Program-made: the position numbers and the translations under genes
Assembly: GCA_028819235.1 (NCBI GenBank)
Contig: JAPPMC010000311.1
Coordinates: 48,310 to 112,309, forward strand
Length of the DNA: 64,000 nucleotides
Reading direction: 5' to 3'
Source of the DNA: Bryobacterales bacterium
Lineage (GTDB): Bacteria > Acidobacteriota > Terriglobia > Bryobacterales > UBA6623
Notes under the pieces: generated by a model
Databases searched by the model: none
The model's input: the letters and a program-made list of their open reading frames with translations, nothing else
What the model was told of the DNA's origin: nothing
Shown here: positions 46,475 through 56,016 of the stretch, piece after piece
How the letters are laid out: every line of letters starts with the position of its first letter
How positions within the stretch are numbered: the stretch's first letter is position 1

Positions 46475-48203
46475 CCGCTACCGGGAGCGCGCCGAAGACA
46501 ACAGCACCGAATCGCACCCGATCCCGGCGGCCCGCGGCGCAGTCCACGACAGGAACAGGAACCTGATTGCTGGCAGCAGCACGAGGATCTCTGCCCAGAT
46601 CGAGGGCGGGGAGGTCACGCCCGACCTGCTGAGGAAGGTCGCAGCAAAGCTCCGGCTCGGCCCGGGGCACATCGAGCGGCTGCTCGACCAGGCCCCGTCG
46701 CTGGCCCCGTACGAGCACCTCGTGGTCAAGCAGGACCTGCAGTCGTCCGACTTGGCCTTCTTGAGCGCGAACCGCGAGGAGTTCCCCCAAGTCAAGCTGG
46801 TCGAGGAGTTCCGCAGGCACTACGGGCACGAGCGCGTCGCGGTGCATGCGGTCGGATACGTGGGCCGTGCGAGCAGGCAGGACCTAGCGAGACGCGAGTT
46901 CCTGACGGTGGACTACGGGGCAGAGATCGGAAAGTCCGGGATCGAGCGCCAGTACAACCACTGGCTGGCCGGAAAGGCCGGCCGCCGCCGGAAGGAGGTC
47001 GACACACATGGGCGCGCGGTGAAGAAGCTCGACGAGGAGCGCCCCTTGCGAGGCCGCGACCTCGGCCTGACCATCGACGGCCAGCTGCAGGCCGTCGCCG
47101 AACTGGGGCTGAGGGGCCGAAGGGGAGCGGCCGTCGCCATCGACCCCAACACCGGCGAGATCCTGGTGATGGCGAGCGCCCCGTCCTTTGATCCCAATGG
47201 CTTTGCCAACGGCATGGTCCCCGAGGACTGGGCCAGATTGACCTCGGACCCGTCCACTCCCTTGCTGAACCGCGCAATCCAGGGCACCTGGGCCATGGGC
47301 TCGGTGTTCAAGCCCATCGTCGGCCTTGCGGGCCTGGAAGCCAACATCGCGGGGCCGTCATTCACCGCGACCTGCAAGGGGGGAATGGCAATCGGCGGGC
47401 GATACTTCCGCTGCCACAAGCGCGACGGTCACGGCACGGTCGACCTATCGCGCGCAATCGCAGCATCCTGCGACGTCTATTTCTACACGCTTGGGCTGAG
47501 GCTGGGTATTGAGACGCTGAGCGAATACGCAGAGGCTGCCGGGCTCGGCCGGAAGACAGGCGTAGACCTGCCCGGGGAGGCGTCTGGACTGGTTCCGTCG
47601 GCGGAGTGGAAAGCTCGCCGCTCGCTGCAGCCATGGTTTCCAGGCGAGACAGCGGTTGTCTCGATCGGCCAAGGTGCCATGGCCGTAACCCCGCTGCAGG
47701 CTGTGCACGCGATCGGCGGGCTCGCGCTAGGTGGAATCTGGCACCGCCCGAGGCTGGTGTCGGACTCCTTCAGGCGAAAAATGGACGAGAATTGGCGCGC
47801 TCCGCAGCCCGCCATAGCTCGCATCGATAGGGAGCACCTGCGCACCCTCCGCGATTCAATGTTCAACGTGGTCAACGGCGGCGGGACGGGAGGGCAGGCC
47901 AGGCTGGCGGGCGTGGACGTATGCGGCAAGACGGGCACTTCGCAGCGCGTCTCGAACAGCCTGCGCATCCGGTCGGGACGCCCCGACTTCGAGGACGATG
48001 CTTGGTTCGTGGGCTTCGCACCGTGCGACTTCCCGAAAATCGTCGCGGGGGTGCTGATCGAGAACGGCAAGTCGAGCAGCCTCGCCGCGGCCGTCGTGCG
48101 CGACATCCTTCAGGCCTGGCACCTCGGGAGGCCGCCCGATGACGACCCCAAGCCCAAGCGGCGGGAAACGCCCACGTTGGCGATGGCGGGACCGGGCTTG
48201 TGA
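46347..48203 (+). CDS. mrdA: Penicillin-binding protein 2
   Basis: N-terminal TM, IPAARGAVHDRNRNLIA, AVAIDPNTGEILVMASAPSFDPNGF, GTWAMGSVFKPIVGLAGLE (SxxK), DVYFYTLGLRLGIE, CGKTGTSQ. Confidence 0.95.
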   Translation: MQTVFYERRAALEFRVLVFRAVSAGVCVVLLLAFWGIQGAGDSRYRERAEDNSTESHPIPAARGAVHDRNRNLIAGSSTRISAQIEGGEVTPDLLRKVAAKLRLGPGHIERLLDQAPSLAPYEHLVVKQDLQSSDLAFLSANREEFPQVKLVEEFRRHYGHERVAVHAVGYVGRASRQDLARREFLTVDYGAEIGKSGIERQYNHWLAGKAGRRRKEVDTHGRAVKKLDEERPLRGRDLGLTIDGQLQAVAELGLRGRRGAAVAIDPNTGEILVMASAPSFDPNGFANGMVPEDWARLTSDPSTPLLNRAIQGTWAMGSVFKPIVGLAGLEANIAGPSFTATCKGGMAIGGRYFRCHKRDGHGTVDLSRAIAASCDVYFYTLGLRLGIETLSEYAEAAGLGRKTGVDLPGEASGLVPSAEWKARRSLQPWFPGETAVVSIGQGAMAVTPLQAVHAIGGLALGGIWHRPRLVSDSFRRKMDENWRAPQPAIARIDREHLRTLRDSMFNVVNGGGTGGQARLAGVDVCGKTGTSQRVSNSLRIRSGRPDFEDDAWFVGFAPCDFPKIVAGVLIENGKSSSLAAAVVRDILQAWHLGRPPDDDPKPKRRETPTLAMAGPGL

Positions 48204-49306
48204 GCGGGGACCGAGGGGCCAAGGCCCGCTTCTGGACCGACTTCGACGGGCGGATGACGGGCGTGATGCTCGCGATCGCAGTCTTGGGGCTGTTGCAGAT
48301 CTACAGCGCAACGCACAATTCGGACCTCGCGGCCGCATTCCCGCAGCAGTGCACATGGCTCGCGGTCGGACTTGTGGCCTACGTCGCGGTGTCGAACGCG
48401 GATTACCACAACTTAGTCGCCCTGTCCCCTTGGATGTGGGCAGTCATCGTGCTGCTGCTGGTGTACGTGCTGGCGTTCGCGGATCCGATCAACGGCGCGC
48501 GCCGTTGGCTGGTGCTGCCAATCGGCGCGTCGGTCCAGGTCTCCGAGATGGCCAAGGTGGTGCTACTCTTGGTAGTGGCGCGGTACTGCGGAGGGTTCGT
48601 GGCCGGGAAGGTGCGCGCCAGGGACGTTGTCCCGGTCATCCCACTGTTCTTCGCGGTGTTCTTGCTGGTGATCCTGCAGCCGGACCTGAGCACGGCGCTC
48701 AGTCTGCTGCCGCTTCTCGCTATGGCCCTGTTCTTGTCCAAGATCCGTAAGCGCTACTTCGCCATCGCCGGACTGCTGATGGCGCTGCTCGCCCTGCTGG
48801 CATGGTCGACTCTCAAGCCGTACCAGAAGGACCGCATCATGGGCTTTCGGGGACCCAGCGAAGCCCCGCTGAGCAGCGGCTACCAGATCCTGCAGGCGAA
48901 GATCGCGGTCGGCGCGGGCGGACTGTGGGGACAGGGCTTGGGCCAGGGATCGCAGACCCAGCTGCGGTTCCTGCCGGCGGCCCACACGGATTTTGTCCTT
49001 GCCTCATTCGCCGAAGAGCGGGGATTCGCGGGCGTCGCCGTGATAGTGTCCCTCTACATGTGGCTGCTCTGGCGCATCACCGACACGGCAAGGAAGGCGC
49101 GCGAACCGGAGGGGATGCTGATAGCAATGGGGGTGGCAGCTCTGCTGCTGTTCCACTTGCTCGTCAACGGCGGGATGGTGGCGAACCTGCTGCCGGTCAC
49201 CGGCCTGCCCCTCCCGCTGATGAGTTACGGAGGTTCCAACCTGCTGGCCGCCATGGCCATGCTGGGAATGGTCAACAGCGTGCGGATCCGCCGATTTGTG
49301 AATTGA
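48200..49306 (+). CDS. rodA: SEDS-family rod shape protein RodA
   Basis: Polytopic membrane protein: INGARRWLVLPIGASVQVSEMAKVVLLLVVARY, IILQPDLSTALSLLPLLAMALF-type segment, QGLGQGSQTQLRFLPAAHTDFVLASFAEERGFAGV, LPVTGLPLPLMSYGGSNLLAAMAMLGMVNSV. Confidence 0.96.
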   Translation: MSGDRGAKARFWTDFDGRMTGVMLAIAVLGLLQIYSATHNSDLAAAFPQQCTWLAVGLVAYVAVSNADYHNLVALSPWMWAVIVLLLVYVLAFADPINGARRWLVLPIGASVQVSEMAKVVLLLVVARYCGGFVAGKVRARDVVPVIPLFFAVFLLVILQPDLSTALSLLPLLAMALFLSKIRKRYFAIAGLLMALLALLAWSTLKPYQKDRIMGFRGPSEAPLSSGYQILQAKIAVGAGGLWGQGLGQGSQTQLRFLPAAHTDFVLASFAEERGFAGVAVIVSLYMWLLWRITDTARKAREPEGMLIAMGVAALLLFHLLVNGGMVANLLPVTGLPLPLMSYGGSNLLAAMAMLGMVNSVRIRRFVN

Positions 49307-49586
49307 GTGCTGTTCGCGCGCCCGGCCAACGGGCGCGACGGACGCTAGGAAAGTTTGGTGGGGAAGACTTCCACTGGAGGGCCGAAGACGCAGAGGCCGG
49401 GCAGACCGGCCTGGCAGGCACCCGTTCATTTTTCGAACGGCCTGTGCCGCAGGGGCCGCAGTCAAGCGGCCCGCCGTGCGACCGGCCACCGGCCCATGAT
49501 AGGGAATTGCGCATGAGGTGGGAAAGCGCGACGCCCGCCTGGGCACACCGGCGTGGCAAGGCAGTCTTCCCCGGGAGGGGAATCCC

Positions 49587-51818
49587 ATGTCTCAAGAGAT
49601 CGTCATCTCATCGAATCCCGTTGAGACGACAGTGGCGTTCCGAGAGGATAATCGCCTGGTTGAAATCTACGTAGAGCACACGAAGCAGCGGAGCATCACA
49701 GGGAACATCTATAAGGGACGGGTCACGCGCGTGTTGCCCGGGATGCAGTCGGCGTTCGTCGACCTGGGCCTGCAACGCGACGCGTTCCTATACGTGAGCG
49801 ACGTGCTCCGACCGTCCGGGCCTACCGCCGGAGACGACGGATCGCAGCCTTCCCCCGGGGCCGTCGCGGACGCGGCGGGCAAGAGCGACCCGGCAGGGAC
49901 GGCAAGTCCCGGAACGCCGCGGCCCTCGCGGCGAAGGCGCCGCAGAAGGCGCCGGCGCCGGCGCCGGAGGTCCGGCCGAGGGCCCAAGGTGCAAGACGGC
50001 ACTGACAACGGCGAGACCGCCGCCGCGGCGGCGGGACGAAAGGGCGCAGACTCTGGACCGCCGGACGGCGAGCCCAGCCCCGTGCTCCCGGGGGAGTCCT
50101 TGGCAAAGTACCGAAGGCGTCAGAGGGGCCGCCGGCGGCGGGGCAGGCGAAGGGCCGCCCGCGCGGCGGCGCCCGGTGATGACCGACCTGCCGAACAAAA
50201 GGCCGAAGGCCCGGCCACTGCGGACGATAGGATTGTTGGGCCCCCGACCAAGAGCGCAACGGTCGAAGCGCCGTCGGTTGTGGCAAACCTCTGGAATCCC
50301 CTAAAGTGGCTGACGGGCGGGAAGGCAGCTGTCCCAGAGCCGCCTGCGCGGGCCGAGCCCGCCAAGCCGAAGCGGCGGCGCAGACGTCGGCGGCCTCGTC
50401 CGGGCAAGTCCCCAGCCGCCGCGACGGCTGGCGAAGGGCCCCGGGCCAAGGACGGGAAACCCGAGGCCCCCAAGAGAAGGCCGAGGCGCCGCTCTCCCCG
50501 ACGCCGGCGCAGACGCTCGGCCTCATCCAGACCAGCACCAAGTACCGCCCGGAAGAGGGCCGGCAATGGGGCCCGCTCCAAACCCCAAGAGCCAGCAGCC
50601 AGCATCTCCGACCTCCTCAAGCCCGGCCAGAAGGTGATCGTGCAGGTCAACAAGGAGCCGGTCGGAAAGAAGGGGGCGCGAATCACGTCACACGTCCACC
50701 TTCCGGGGCGCTACACGGTGTACATGACTTCGGCGGACAAGAACGGCGTGGCCAAGCAGATCCAGCCGGAATCCGAGCGCACCCGGCTCCGCAGGCTGGT
50801 GGACAGGCTCTCGGACGGCAAGGAGGGGGCCTTTGTCGTCCGCACGGCAGCCGGCGGAGTGAGCGATGAAGACCTCGCCACGGACATCGAACACCTCCAA
50901 GGGCTCTGGGACGCCATCCGGCAGAAGGGCGAGTCCGCGGCAGCACCGGCCGAGCTTCACCGCGACCTCGACCTCGTCGAGAGGGTCCTGCGCGACCATC
51001 TCAGTGACGACTGCCGCGCGGTCTGGGTCGACTCTAAGGAGCAGCACGAGCGCGTCGCGGCGTTCGCCAAGCGATTCCGGCCGAGCCTCGCGGACCGCAT
51101 CAAGCTGTACACAAAGAGCCAGCCCATTCTCGAAGCCTTCGGGATTCGCAAGGATCTCGAGAAGGCCCTACGGCCGAAGGTCTGGCTCAAGTCGGGGGGC
51201 TACCTCGTGATCAACCAGACTGAGGCTCTCGTGGCGATCGATGTCAACACGGGGCGCTACGTAGGACAGTCGGACCGGCTCGAGGACACCGTCCTGAAGA
51301 CGAACCTAGAGGCGGCCGGGGAGGTGGCTCGCCAGCTGCGCCTGCGGGATCTCGGCGGGATCATCGTGGTCGACTTCATCGACATGGAAAACCGCAAGAA
51401 CCGCCAGAAGGTGCACCAGGTGATGCACGAGGCCCTCAAGAAGATGAAATCGCCGTCGCGGCTGCTGCCATTCAATGACTTCGGCATGGTGGTCATCACC
51501 CGCAAGTCGGCCCGCCAGTCTCTTGAACGGGCCATGTGTGTGCCGTGTCCTGCCTGCTCGGGCGCGGGCACAGTCAAGTCGTCCGAGACCGTGCTCTCGG
51601 AGGTCTTCTCGGCGGTGAGCCGCAGGGGCCGAGACTCCCGCAAGCCCAGCAAAGGGCAAGACGGGCGGGAAATGACCCTGAGGGTGCATCCGGAAGTGGC
51701 CAGATCGCTCAAACGCAGGGCCAGTTCCCACCTTCACGACCTTGAGCTGGCCGCCGGCGCGTCGCTAACGGTGAAGGGGGATGCGTCTTTGCACCCGGAG
51801 AAGTTCCGGCTGAGCTAG
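49587..51818 (+). CDS. rng: Ribonuclease E/G family protein with large Arg-rich insertion in the S1 domain
   Basis: NRLVEIYVEHTKQRSITGNIYKGRVTRVLPGMQSAFVDLGLQRDAFLYVSDVL, insertion, ISDLLKPGQKVIVQVNKEPVGKKGARITSHVHLPGRYTVYM...TEALVAIDVNTGRYVGQ...LRDLGGIIVVDFIDMENRKNRQKV...CPACSGAGTVKSSETV. Confidence 0.95.
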   Translation: MSQEIVISSNPVETTVAFREDNRLVEIYVEHTKQRSITGNIYKGRVTRVLPGMQSAFVDLGLQRDAFLYVSDVLRPSGPTAGDDGSQPSPGAVADAAGKSDPAGTASPGTPRPSRRRRRRRRRRRRRRSGRGPKVQDGTDNGETAAAAAGRKGADSGPPDGEPSPVLPGESLAKYRRRQRGRRRRGRRRAARAAAPGDDRPAEQKAEGPATADDRIVGPPTKSATVEAPSVVANLWNPLKWLTGGKAAVPEPPARAEPAKPKRRRRRRRPRPGKSPAAATAGEGPRAKDGKPEAPKRRPRRRSPRRRRRRSASSRPAPSTARKRAGNGARSKPQEPAASISDLLKPGQKVIVQVNKEPVGKKGARITSHVHLPGRYTVYMTSADKNGVAKQIQPESERTRLRRLVDRLSDGKEGAFVVRTAAGGVSDEDLATDIEHLQGLWDAIRQKGESAAAPAELHRDLDLVERVLRDHLSDDCRAVWVDSKEQHERVAAFAKRFRPSLADRIKLYTKSQPILEAFGIRKDLEKALRPKVWLKSGGYLVINQTEALVAIDVNTGRYVGQSDRLEDTVLKTNLEAAGEVARQLRLRDLGGIIVVDFIDMENRKNRQKVHQVMHEALKKMKSPSRLLPFNDFGMVVITRKSARQSLERAMCVPCPACSGAGTVKSSETVLSEVFSAVSRRGRDSRKPSKGQDGREMTLRVHPEVARSLKRRASSHLHDLELAAGASLTVKGDASLHPEKFRLS

Positions 51819-52771
51819 GCTCGACCGTACGCCCCCTCGAAGAACCCGCGCAGGCGCGCGAAGTCGCGCTCGATCGCCTGCATCTCACGGTCGATCCGCC
51901 GGGCCTCGGTCGGAGCGTCGATGTGATACTCCACGTGGAGCGAGATCGGGCCGCTGAAGCCGCTTGCGGCGAGTAGCTCGAAGAATCGAGGGTAGTCGAC
52001 CATGCCCTCGCCGAGCGGACACATCCGCGGGCGCCAGCGGCCCCCTTGTGCGCGCTCCCACCGGAAGTCCTTGCAGGCGACCATCCTGACGTGCGGCTGG
52101 AGCCGGTGGAAACCGATCTCCCATCCGGCGGAGCCACCCTCGATCGTTGCGTGGCACGGGTCGAAGTAGAACCCGACGTGGTCCGGATTCGTGTCCCGCA
52201 GAACCCACCAGTGGTCCCAGAGGGCGCTGCCCACGTAATCGCCAGAATGGTTGTGGAAACCACCCGTGATGCCTGCGTGCGAGGCAATGGCCGCCAAGCT
52301 CTCGACGTCAGACTTTACCCGCGCCAAGCGCTCGTCGAAGCCATCGTAGCCGCGATAGCGGAAATAGCCGAGCTTGAAGAAGGGCACGCCAAGCCCGGCG
52401 GCTGTGTAGAGCGTCGACCGGGCGGCCGGGTCCCGGCTGGAAAGCAAGCCGGTCGTGATCATTGGCAGTGCAACCCCCTCTGCCGCCAGAGCCTCGTAGG
52501 CCCTCGGCAAGTCGCGCTCGACATTCTCCGGGAGCACGTGGCCGCGCGGCCGAGCCGTGAGGTCGGCGCCCGCAAAGCCCATCAAGCGCAGCGTCGACGC
52601 CAGTTCCCTGTACCCCAGGTGGGGCAGGTGCTTCGTGAACAGGCACAGCACCGGCGCGGGCGATGCGGCGGCGGCCAGCGGCGCGGCGGATGCCGCCGCC
52701 AGCAACTGGCGGCGGCTCAGAGCGAACTCCCCGGTTCCGCCCTCTGAGCAGGAGGCCCGTTGGCGCGTCAT
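51815..52771 (-). CDS. Sugar phosphate isomerase/epimerase (xylose-isomerase-like TIM barrel)
   Basis: LSRRQLLAAASAAPLAAAASPAPVLCLFTKHLPHLGYRELASTLRLMGFAGADLTARPRGHVLPENVERDLPRAYEALAAEGV...GGFHNHSGDYVGSALWDHWWVLRDTNPDHVGFYFDPCHATIEGG...PISLHVEYHI. Confidence 0.9.
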   Translation of the reverse strand: MTRQRASCSEGGTGEFALSRRQLLAAASAAPLAAAASPAPVLCLFTKHLPHLGYRELASTLRLMGFAGADLTARPRGHVLPENVERDLPRAYEALAAEGVALPMITTGLLSSRDPAARSTLYTAAGLGVPFFKLGYFRYRGYDGFDERLARVKSDVESLAAIASHAGITGGFHNHSGDYVGSALWDHWWVLRDTNPDHVGFYFDPCHATIEGGSAGWEIGFHRLQPHVRMVACKDFRWERAQGGRWRPRMCPLGEGMVDYPRFFELLAASGFSGPISLHVEYHIDAPTEARRIDREMQAIERDFARLRGFFEGAYGRA

Positions 52772-53796
52772 CGGGCGCGGTACTCAGTCCGCAGACGGAC
52801 GACTTCATCGAGCATTTCGCCTGGGGCGTAGCGGTCCCGCAGGCCCGGGAAGGCTGCGTCAATCTCCCGCCGCCACTCCAGCAGGCCCGCCTCGCCGATC
52901 TCGACAACCTTCAGCCCGTATTTCCCCATTTCGCGGATGGCGGCCTCTTCCTGAGCGCGGACGGACGACTCGATCACTTCGGTCATCTCACTGGCAACCC
53001 TCTTCATCTCAGCCCGCTGGTCCTCCGGGATCGCATCCCACGACTCTTGGGCGACGAGCAGTCCGCCGACGATCGGGACAAAGCGCAGGTCCAGCATGTA
53101 GGGCGCTGACCCGAACCACTGGTAGCCCGCAGCAATCAGCGGAGGCACGGCGAACACGTCCACCAGCCCCGTCTCAAGGTTGGTCTGCAGCTCGGTGAAG
53201 TCCAGCGGAACAGCGCGGAACCCGAACTCGTCGTACAGCCGGAGCATGTCGTCGTCGCCCTTGGACGTGTACAGCTTCATGCCGCGCAAGTCCTCAGGCG
53301 TGCGGAACTCGCGAACGGAGAAGAAGTACGCCCAGCCGGCGTCGCCCCAGCCAATAACGGAGAATCCCTTCTCTTGCAATCGTCGCTCCAATGTGGGGGC
53401 GACCTTTCGCAGAACGTAGTCGAACTCCTCGAGCGACTCGAACATGAGCGGAACCTGCAGGGCGCTGATCCCTTCGTCGAGGAAGGACATGCCGCTGCCG
53501 GAGATCAGCGCGGCCTGCATCTGCCCGGCGCGGATCTTGCGCAGCATGGTGACCTCGTCCCCGGCGACACCTCCCGGATAGACGGCTAGATCCACGGCTC
53601 CGCCCGAAATCTCGCGCCAGCGGTCGCGCATCTCGAGCAGCTTCTCGTGATAGACGCTGTTCTTCGGGGCGACCGTACCGAGCCGCAGCTTGCTGACCCT
53701 TCGGCGCTGGCCATTCGCGGTGTCGACCCACATTGGCGCAACGAGGCCGGCGAACAGCACCGCAACAAGCACCAGACCGACCCTGTTGACCCGCAT
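52768..53796 (-). CDS. TRAP transporter solute-binding protein (DctP family)
   Basis: Signal peptide, KLRLGTVAPKNSVYHEKLLEMRDRWREISGGAVDLAVYPGGVAGDEVTMLRKIRAGQMQAALISGSGMSFLDEGISALQVPLMFESLEEFDYVL...FRTPEDLRGMKLYTSKGDDDMLRLYDEFGFRAVPLDFTELQTNLETGLVDVF. Stop overlaps the next gene's start (ATGA). Confidence 0.93.
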   Translation of the reverse strand: MRVNRVGLVLVAVLFAGLVAPMWVDTANGQRRRVSKLRLGTVAPKNSVYHEKLLEMRDRWREISGGAVDLAVYPGGVAGDEVTMLRKIRAGQMQAALISGSGMSFLDEGISALQVPLMFESLEEFDYVLRKVAPTLERRLQEKGFSVIGWGDAGWAYFFSVREFRTPEDLRGMKLYTSKGDDDMLRLYDEFGFRAVPLDFTELQTNLETGLVDVFAVPPLIAAGYQWFGSAPYMLDLRFVPIVGGLLVAQESWDAIPEDQRAEMKRVASEMTEVIESSVRAQEEAAIREMGKYGLKVVEIGEAGLLEWRREIDAAFPGLRDRYAPGEMLDEVVRLRTEYRAR

Positions 53797-53888
53797 TTCC
53801 CGTGTTCCGCACAGCGTGACGGCCATCACGACCGTCGCTGAGCCAGACTTAGTATAGGCACCGGTGCGGCGGGTGCCGGAACGGCAGC

Positions 53889-55871
53889 TCACGGACTGCC
53901 GGGAGGGGCCACGACTCGGTTCGCCACTGCGATGTAGGCCGTGTTCGACAGTCTGCCTCCGACGCGGACGCCTAACGCGACGGCACTGCCGGATGGCGCT
54001 GCCGCCGGGACCTGTATGGTCACTAGATAGAGCCCAGCAAAGCCGGGAACCAACCCGGCGAAGGCCACGGGCGCCGATGCGCCCCCGATTTGGGCCAGCA
54101 CGTCCGCTTCCACCTCAGACATCGGCACCGACACAGCCGCGAACCCGGTGGCAGGCGCGTTGGTCACCGGCCCGAGCCCGGTGGCGAAAATGTGCACGGT
54201 CTCGCCGGCCACCGCCGGCCGTGCGCCAGCAGAGGGACCGGACGGGCCGGCCAATAGTCCCGTTGACCCGACGAGGGCAAAAGCTTGGTCGGAACGCCCG
54301 AGGGTGAAGACCCCGGGAGCAATGTCGACGAGTGCGACGGGGACAGCGGGGCTGGCCACATCCCCAACCATCACAGTGAGGCTCGCACTCGAGAGCCCGG
54401 CAAGCTCCCAAGGGACCTGGAAGTTGCGCTGCCCCGGGGAAGCGAACACCTGCGGTGCCACATGATCACTGCCGAAAACGACGGACCCTCCGCCGAGGCC
54501 CAAGGGCAGCTGGGAACGCTTGGCAGCGGCCGTGCGGAGAGCGAGCCCGGTCCCGAACACGGTGGCGAGGCTGCCAGGGGCAAGCCCCGCGCCTGCCTCC
54601 AGGGTTGCAGCGTTGACGGCTCCGAGGCTCGATACTTGTGGAGGCGGCCGCGGCACTTCCAGCCTGTAGAGCACGGACGGTCCCGCAAAGTAGAGCTCTC
54701 CCTGCTCGTCCTCCCCGAACGTTCGGATCTGAAAGGAAGTCTGGCGGGGCCCGAGAATGGTCCATCCCGACTGTCCCTCCTGAGCGCCGTAGAAGTTCCC
54801 CGTGCAGTAGTCGGCGAAGAAGTATAGGCCGGACATCTCCGGGAACATGTCCCCTCTGTAGCGGTACCCTCCGGTCACGGATGCACCGCAATTGCCTTCC
54901 AGGTGGCCGTACTCCAAGATCGGAAGAACGAGCGAACCGTCGTTGCACCCCGAAGTCGGGCGAAAGCAGAGCGAGCCCTCCATCAGGCGCCATCCGTAGT
55001 TTTCTCCCCCTGTGCTTGCCGCCGGCTGGAACGAGATCTCCTCCGCTGCATTCTGGCCGACGTCGGCGATGAACAGATCCCCGGTCAGCCGATCGAAGCT
55101 AAACCGCCAGGGGTTGCGTAGGCCGTAGGCCCAGATCTCGTCGAGCGCACCCGATGTTGAGACGAACGGATTCGACGGAGGCGCGACTGCCGGGGCTCCC
55201 CTGTCCACGTCGACCCGCAGCAGCTTCCCCAGCGGGGTCCCGAGGTCCTGGCCAGCGTCCAGCGGGTCCCCCGCCCTCCCACCGTCCCCGAGCCCGATGT
55301 AGAGGTATCCGTCCGGCCCGAACTGCAACTGGCCTCCGTTATGGTTGCGCCACGGCTGCGTCGCCCGGAAATAGACCGCCTCAGACCCGGCATCCGCGAG
55401 GTTGGGATCTTCGGTGACCAGGAACTCGGAGACCACGGTGTTTCCCCCGAGATCGGTGTAGTACACGAAGAAGCGGCCGTTCATCGCGTACTCGGGGTGG
55501 AACGCGACGCTCAGCAGCCCTCGCTCGCCACCAGCCGCGACGCGGTCGCGAATGTCGAGGAATGGCGTCGCAAGAAGGTCCTGCTCGTCGTGGATCCGGA
55601 TCGTCCCAGCCTGCTCCGTCAGGAACAGGCCCCCGGAGCCGTCTCCGGCATGCGCAATTGAGGTCGTGCCGTCGATGCCGCGAGCGACCTCAACAAACTC
55701 CAGATCTTCAAGGTCAAACTGGGCGGCCATCGGGAGCGCGGCAGCCAGGCTCCCCGCCCCCAGCATGGCCGCGAGCGACACCACGCGATCGCGCCGCAGC
55801 AAGCCTGCGAGCCAGCGCTGAAGCACGCTTCCCGGCCAACGATCCTCCTGCACTCGCTCACCGTACACCAT
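53889..55871 (-). CDS. Soluble aldose sugar dehydrogenase-like (GSDH/HHIP) beta-propeller with Solibacter-type C-terminal domain
   Basis: RNHNGGQLQFGPDGYLYIGLGDGGRAGDPLDAGQDLGTPLGKLLRVDVDRG...EIWAYGLRNPWRFSFDRLTGDLFIADVGQNAAEEI; C-terminus VNAATLEAGAGLAPGSLATVFGTGL...NFQVPWELAG...ATGLGPVTNAPATGF...AGLYLVTIQVPAAAPSGSAVALGV. Start uncertain; ORF extends to 55949. Confidence 0.9.
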   Translation of the reverse strand: MVYGERVQEDRWPGSVLQRWLAGLLRRDRVVSLAAMLGAGSLAAALPMAAQFDLEDLEFVEVARGIDGTTSIAHAGDGSGGLFLTEQAGTIRIHDEQDLLATPFLDIRDRVAAGGERGLLSVAFHPEYAMNGRFFVYYTDLGGNTVVSEFLVTEDPNLADAGSEAVYFRATQPWRNHNGGQLQFGPDGYLYIGLGDGGRAGDPLDAGQDLGTPLGKLLRVDVDRGAPAVAPPSNPFVSTSGALDEIWAYGLRNPWRFSFDRLTGDLFIADVGQNAAEEISFQPAASTGGENYGWRLMEGSLCFRPTSGCNDGSLVLPILEYGHLEGNCGASVTGGYRYRGDMFPEMSGLYFFADYCTGNFYGAQEGQSGWTILGPRQTSFQIRTFGEDEQGELYFAGPSVLYRLEVPRPPPQVSSLGAVNAATLEAGAGLAPGSLATVFGTGLALRTAAAKRSQLPLGLGGGSVVFGSDHVAPQVFASPGQRNFQVPWELAGLSSASLTVMVGDVASPAVPVALVDIAPGVFTLGRSDQAFALVGSTGLLAGPSGPSAGARPAVAGETVHIFATGLGPVTNAPATGFAAVSVPMSEVEADVLAQIGGASAPVAFAGLVPGFAGLYLVTIQVPAAAPSGSAVALGVRVGGRLSNTAYIAVANRVVAPPGSP

Positions 55872-56016
55872 CGCGGGCGGAGAGCCTGCCAGCGGCCGGG
55901 GGGTCCGCATCGAGGGACAGTGGGCCGGTCCCGGGGCCCGGCCAGTCAAGTGAAGCCTCTTCCAATCTGCGCCGGTCGGTCTGGCCTCGGGCCCGTGGGC
56001 GGGGCCTTGCCGGATG

